The position numbers and the translations under genes were made by a program. This document shows positions 62,538 to 64,000 of a DNA stretch of 64,000 nt, piece by piece; position 1 is the first letter of the stretch; every line of letters begins with the position of its first letter. Below the pieces are notes generated by a model, which was not told where the DNA came from, did no database searches, and worked only from the letters and a program-made list of their open reading frames with translations. This DNA comes from CAYNRE01 sp964399535 (GTDB lineage Bacteria; Planctomycetota; Planctomycetia; Pirellulales; CAYNRE01), in assembly GCA_964399535.1 (NCBI GenBank), contig CAYNRE010000032.1, positions 1 to 64,000 on the forward strand, in the 5' to 3' direction.

Positions 62538-63109
62538 GGCCACACGGCATGCACTGAAAATGCTTGGGGGGGTAAAACAACCCCGACTGCGTTCCCCAAT
62601 CTGCAACTCGGATACCAATTCTTGGTTTCGGCCCGGTCGGGGTACCCAGCGGACCGAGGGCGATAATCGGTAAGCCCTTATGAGATAATAGCTTCTAACA
62701 GAATACCGGGGTTGAACCGAGACCAATTTCTGGCAGCCTTTCGGACCCTGGAAGGTGAATAACCCCCCGGCAATCCTGCCAAATGGGCAGTCCTGGCGCC
62801 ACGAACGGGCCAGCGACTGGCCGCCCGCGCCCCTCAGCGACGGTAGCTAGCAGCGGCCAGGGATGTCGGCAACTCTCCAGTTCAAAACAGCTTAGGGCCG
62901 GTGGCCGATCCCCGCGAGGAATCGCTCTGGCCCTGGGGGGCCGTGGCGACCTACGATCCGTCCTCTCTCCGGCGGCGCCGCGCGGTGCCTGGCCCGATTC
63001 GGGCCCGAGCACCCCCGGCCACCTGTCGGCCGGCGGCGCCGCTGCTCGTCCGGCAGCGGGTGGGATCGAGGCTGCCGGGCTCTCTCCAAAACGCGGTTCT
63101 TTGCCAGCT
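62538..63109. other. Divergent spacer before the right-edge gene
   Basis: A 572-bp region between divergent genes. It includes an AT-rich patch around 62668-62705 (GATAATAGCTTCTAACAG) that probably holds promoter sequence for the receiver gene. Other open frames are low-complexity. Confidence 0.45.
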
Positions 63110-64000
63110 ATGGACATCCGAGGCCAAGGCTTCGACGACCGGTTGCTCAGCGGCATCAGCGTTTACCAAGACGTGGTGATCGCGGGTCGCGTGGTGCGCC
63201 GGGGCCGGCGTTCGTGCCAGGAGCGCTGGCAACACATTCTTCCCGTGCTGCCCCAATCCGGGGCCGTATTCGACGTCGGTTCCAACTTCGGTTGGTTCCC
63301 CCTGGCCTGCGCGGCGGCTCGCCCGAGTTTGGTCGTGGCCAGCGTCGAAGCCGACCTGCGCAGCGCCGCCGTGCAACGTGCCGTACTCGAGTCGCACCAG
63401 GCCGATCGCATCGCGCTGGTGACCCGCCGGGCAAGCCCCGTCCTGATGCGCCGCTGGGACGGCCAGGGGCAGCGTTTCGCCTTGAGCCTGGTGTTGAGCG
63501 TGTTGCATTGGATGGAGGACCACGAACCATTTCTGCGGGCGTTGGGGCAGATTTCCGATTCCCTGGTGATCGAGTTTCCCTCGGCAAACGAACCGCCTGC
63601 CGGACATCCGGGGCCCCGCCAGGCCATGGCCGACCCGGGCGACTACCTGGCCCGAGTGCTACCCGGTCGTTCGGCGCGGTGCCTGGGTCGGGTCCGCAGT
63701 CACCTGGAGCAAGTGTGTTTGCGACCGCTGTGGTGGGTAGGGCCGAGCAACGAGCCGAAGCCCTGGGCGCCCGATTCGGCAACTGGCCTGTCGGTCGAGG
63801 CGCTGCTCGAGGCCGACCTGTCGTGGCCGCCGCGCCATTGGTGGCGAACTCACTGGCAACGGCTCGTCGACCGCGAGTCCCTAGCGCCGCCGGGCGCCGA
63901 TTTGGCCCCTGCCCAGGCACCGCGCCGGTCGCTCTGGTTCACGCCGCAGGGGCTCGCCTGGGGGGCCGCCCAGCAGCGGTTGCGGGCAACGTCATCCAAT
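63110..64000 (+). CDS. Methyltransferase-like protein, truncated by the window edge
   Basis: An ATG at 63110 opens a frame that runs 297 codons to the end without a stop, so the gene continues beyond the window. The N-terminal part reads as a Rossmann methyltransferase: motif I AVFDVGSNFGWFPLACAAA, motif II SLVVASVEADLRSAAVQRAV, then LSLVLSVLHWMEDHEPFLRA and SLVIEFPSANEP, the order seen in class I SAM methyltransferases. The region after residue 170 is Trp/Arg/Pro-rich with no recognised domain. No ribosome site was found, so an upstream start is possible. The substrate is unknown. Confidence 0.75.
   Translation, partial: MDIRGQGFDDRLLSGISVYQDVVIAGRVVRRGRRSCQERWQHILPVLPQSGAVFDVGSNFGWFPLACAAARPSLVVASVEADLRSAAVQRAVLESHQADRIALVTRRASPVLMRRWDGQGQRFALSLVLSVLHWMEDHEPFLRALGQISDSLVIEFPSANEPPAGHPGPRQAMADPGDYLARVLPGRSARCLGRVRSHLEQVCLRPLWWVGPSNEPKPWAPDSATGLSVEALLEADLSWPPRHWWRTHWQRLVDRESLAPPGADLAPAQAPRRSLWFTPQGLAWGAAQQRLRATSSN

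Overview
The window is a GC-rich (visually well above 60%), gene-dense bacterial chromosome segment that most resembles a planctomycete of the Pirellulales type. The evidence is five genes with PEP-CTERM sorting signals, two exported giants with the planctomycetal LEPR-like N-terminal motif (LEPLEIR, IEALEARQLL), dockerin-like EF-hand pairs placed just before PEP-CTERM tails, WD40 proteins with a planctomycete-type CxxCH segment, a redoxin/cytochrome/copper-monooxygenase fusion, and lipid A genes (lpxD, lpxI). No transposase, integrase, phage cluster, CRISPR array or rRNA was seen. One tRNA gene is present.

Layout. 1-1080 has no convincing gene. 1081-12027 holds a membrane-anchored TPR giant, a PEP-CTERM protein, a convergent trypsin-like protease with ten TPRs, and an exported subtilase. 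12709-19056 encodes a 2115-aa surface protein whose C-terminal repeats match those of the subtilase. 19283-24564 has two WD40 propeller proteins around a GlsB-like membrane protein and a small basic protein, then a sugar-type ABC ATPase almost touching the second propeller gene. 24586-28198 is all minus strand: a prenyltransferase-repeat protein, a GroES-like protein, a small membrane protein, a Minf_1886-family protein and RicT. 28583-33680 has a rhodanese, a YkgJ-type cysteine-cluster protein and three PEP-CTERM proteins, one with three phage-collar domains. 34036-34675 is a broken methyltransferase. 34756-40163 holds a nitroreductase, asnB and the redoxin/cytochrome/PHM-like fusion. A tRNA with anticodon CAT (probably tRNA-Ile2) and a fatty-acid desaturase follow.

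42160-45911 carries three SGNH-hydrolase domains in two genes. One gene is an in-frame fusion of two complete exported PEP-CTERM proteins, with a second signal peptide in the middle. 46312-54293 has small conserved proteins, a HAD hydrolase, an exported alpha/beta hydrolase, lpxD-lpxI, an exported methyltransferase and a sirtuin. 54967-62537 has a sigma-54 activator, rseP-dxr (overlapping, minus strand), ftsH and a lone receiver protein. A methyltransferase-like gene runs off the right edge.

Functional themes are export and cell-surface biology (sorting signals, adhesin, proteases, lipid A), envelope quality control (RseP, FtsH, TPR protease) and core metabolism (dxr, asnB). The most unusual items are the fused SGNH/PEP-CTERM gene, the subtilase-adhesin repeat pair, the three-collar protein, the PHM-like copper fusion, the two-lesion methyltransferase pseudogene, and an unexplained structured region with two intrinsic terminators at 47155-47445. 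All calls come from reading the sequence; no database search was possible.
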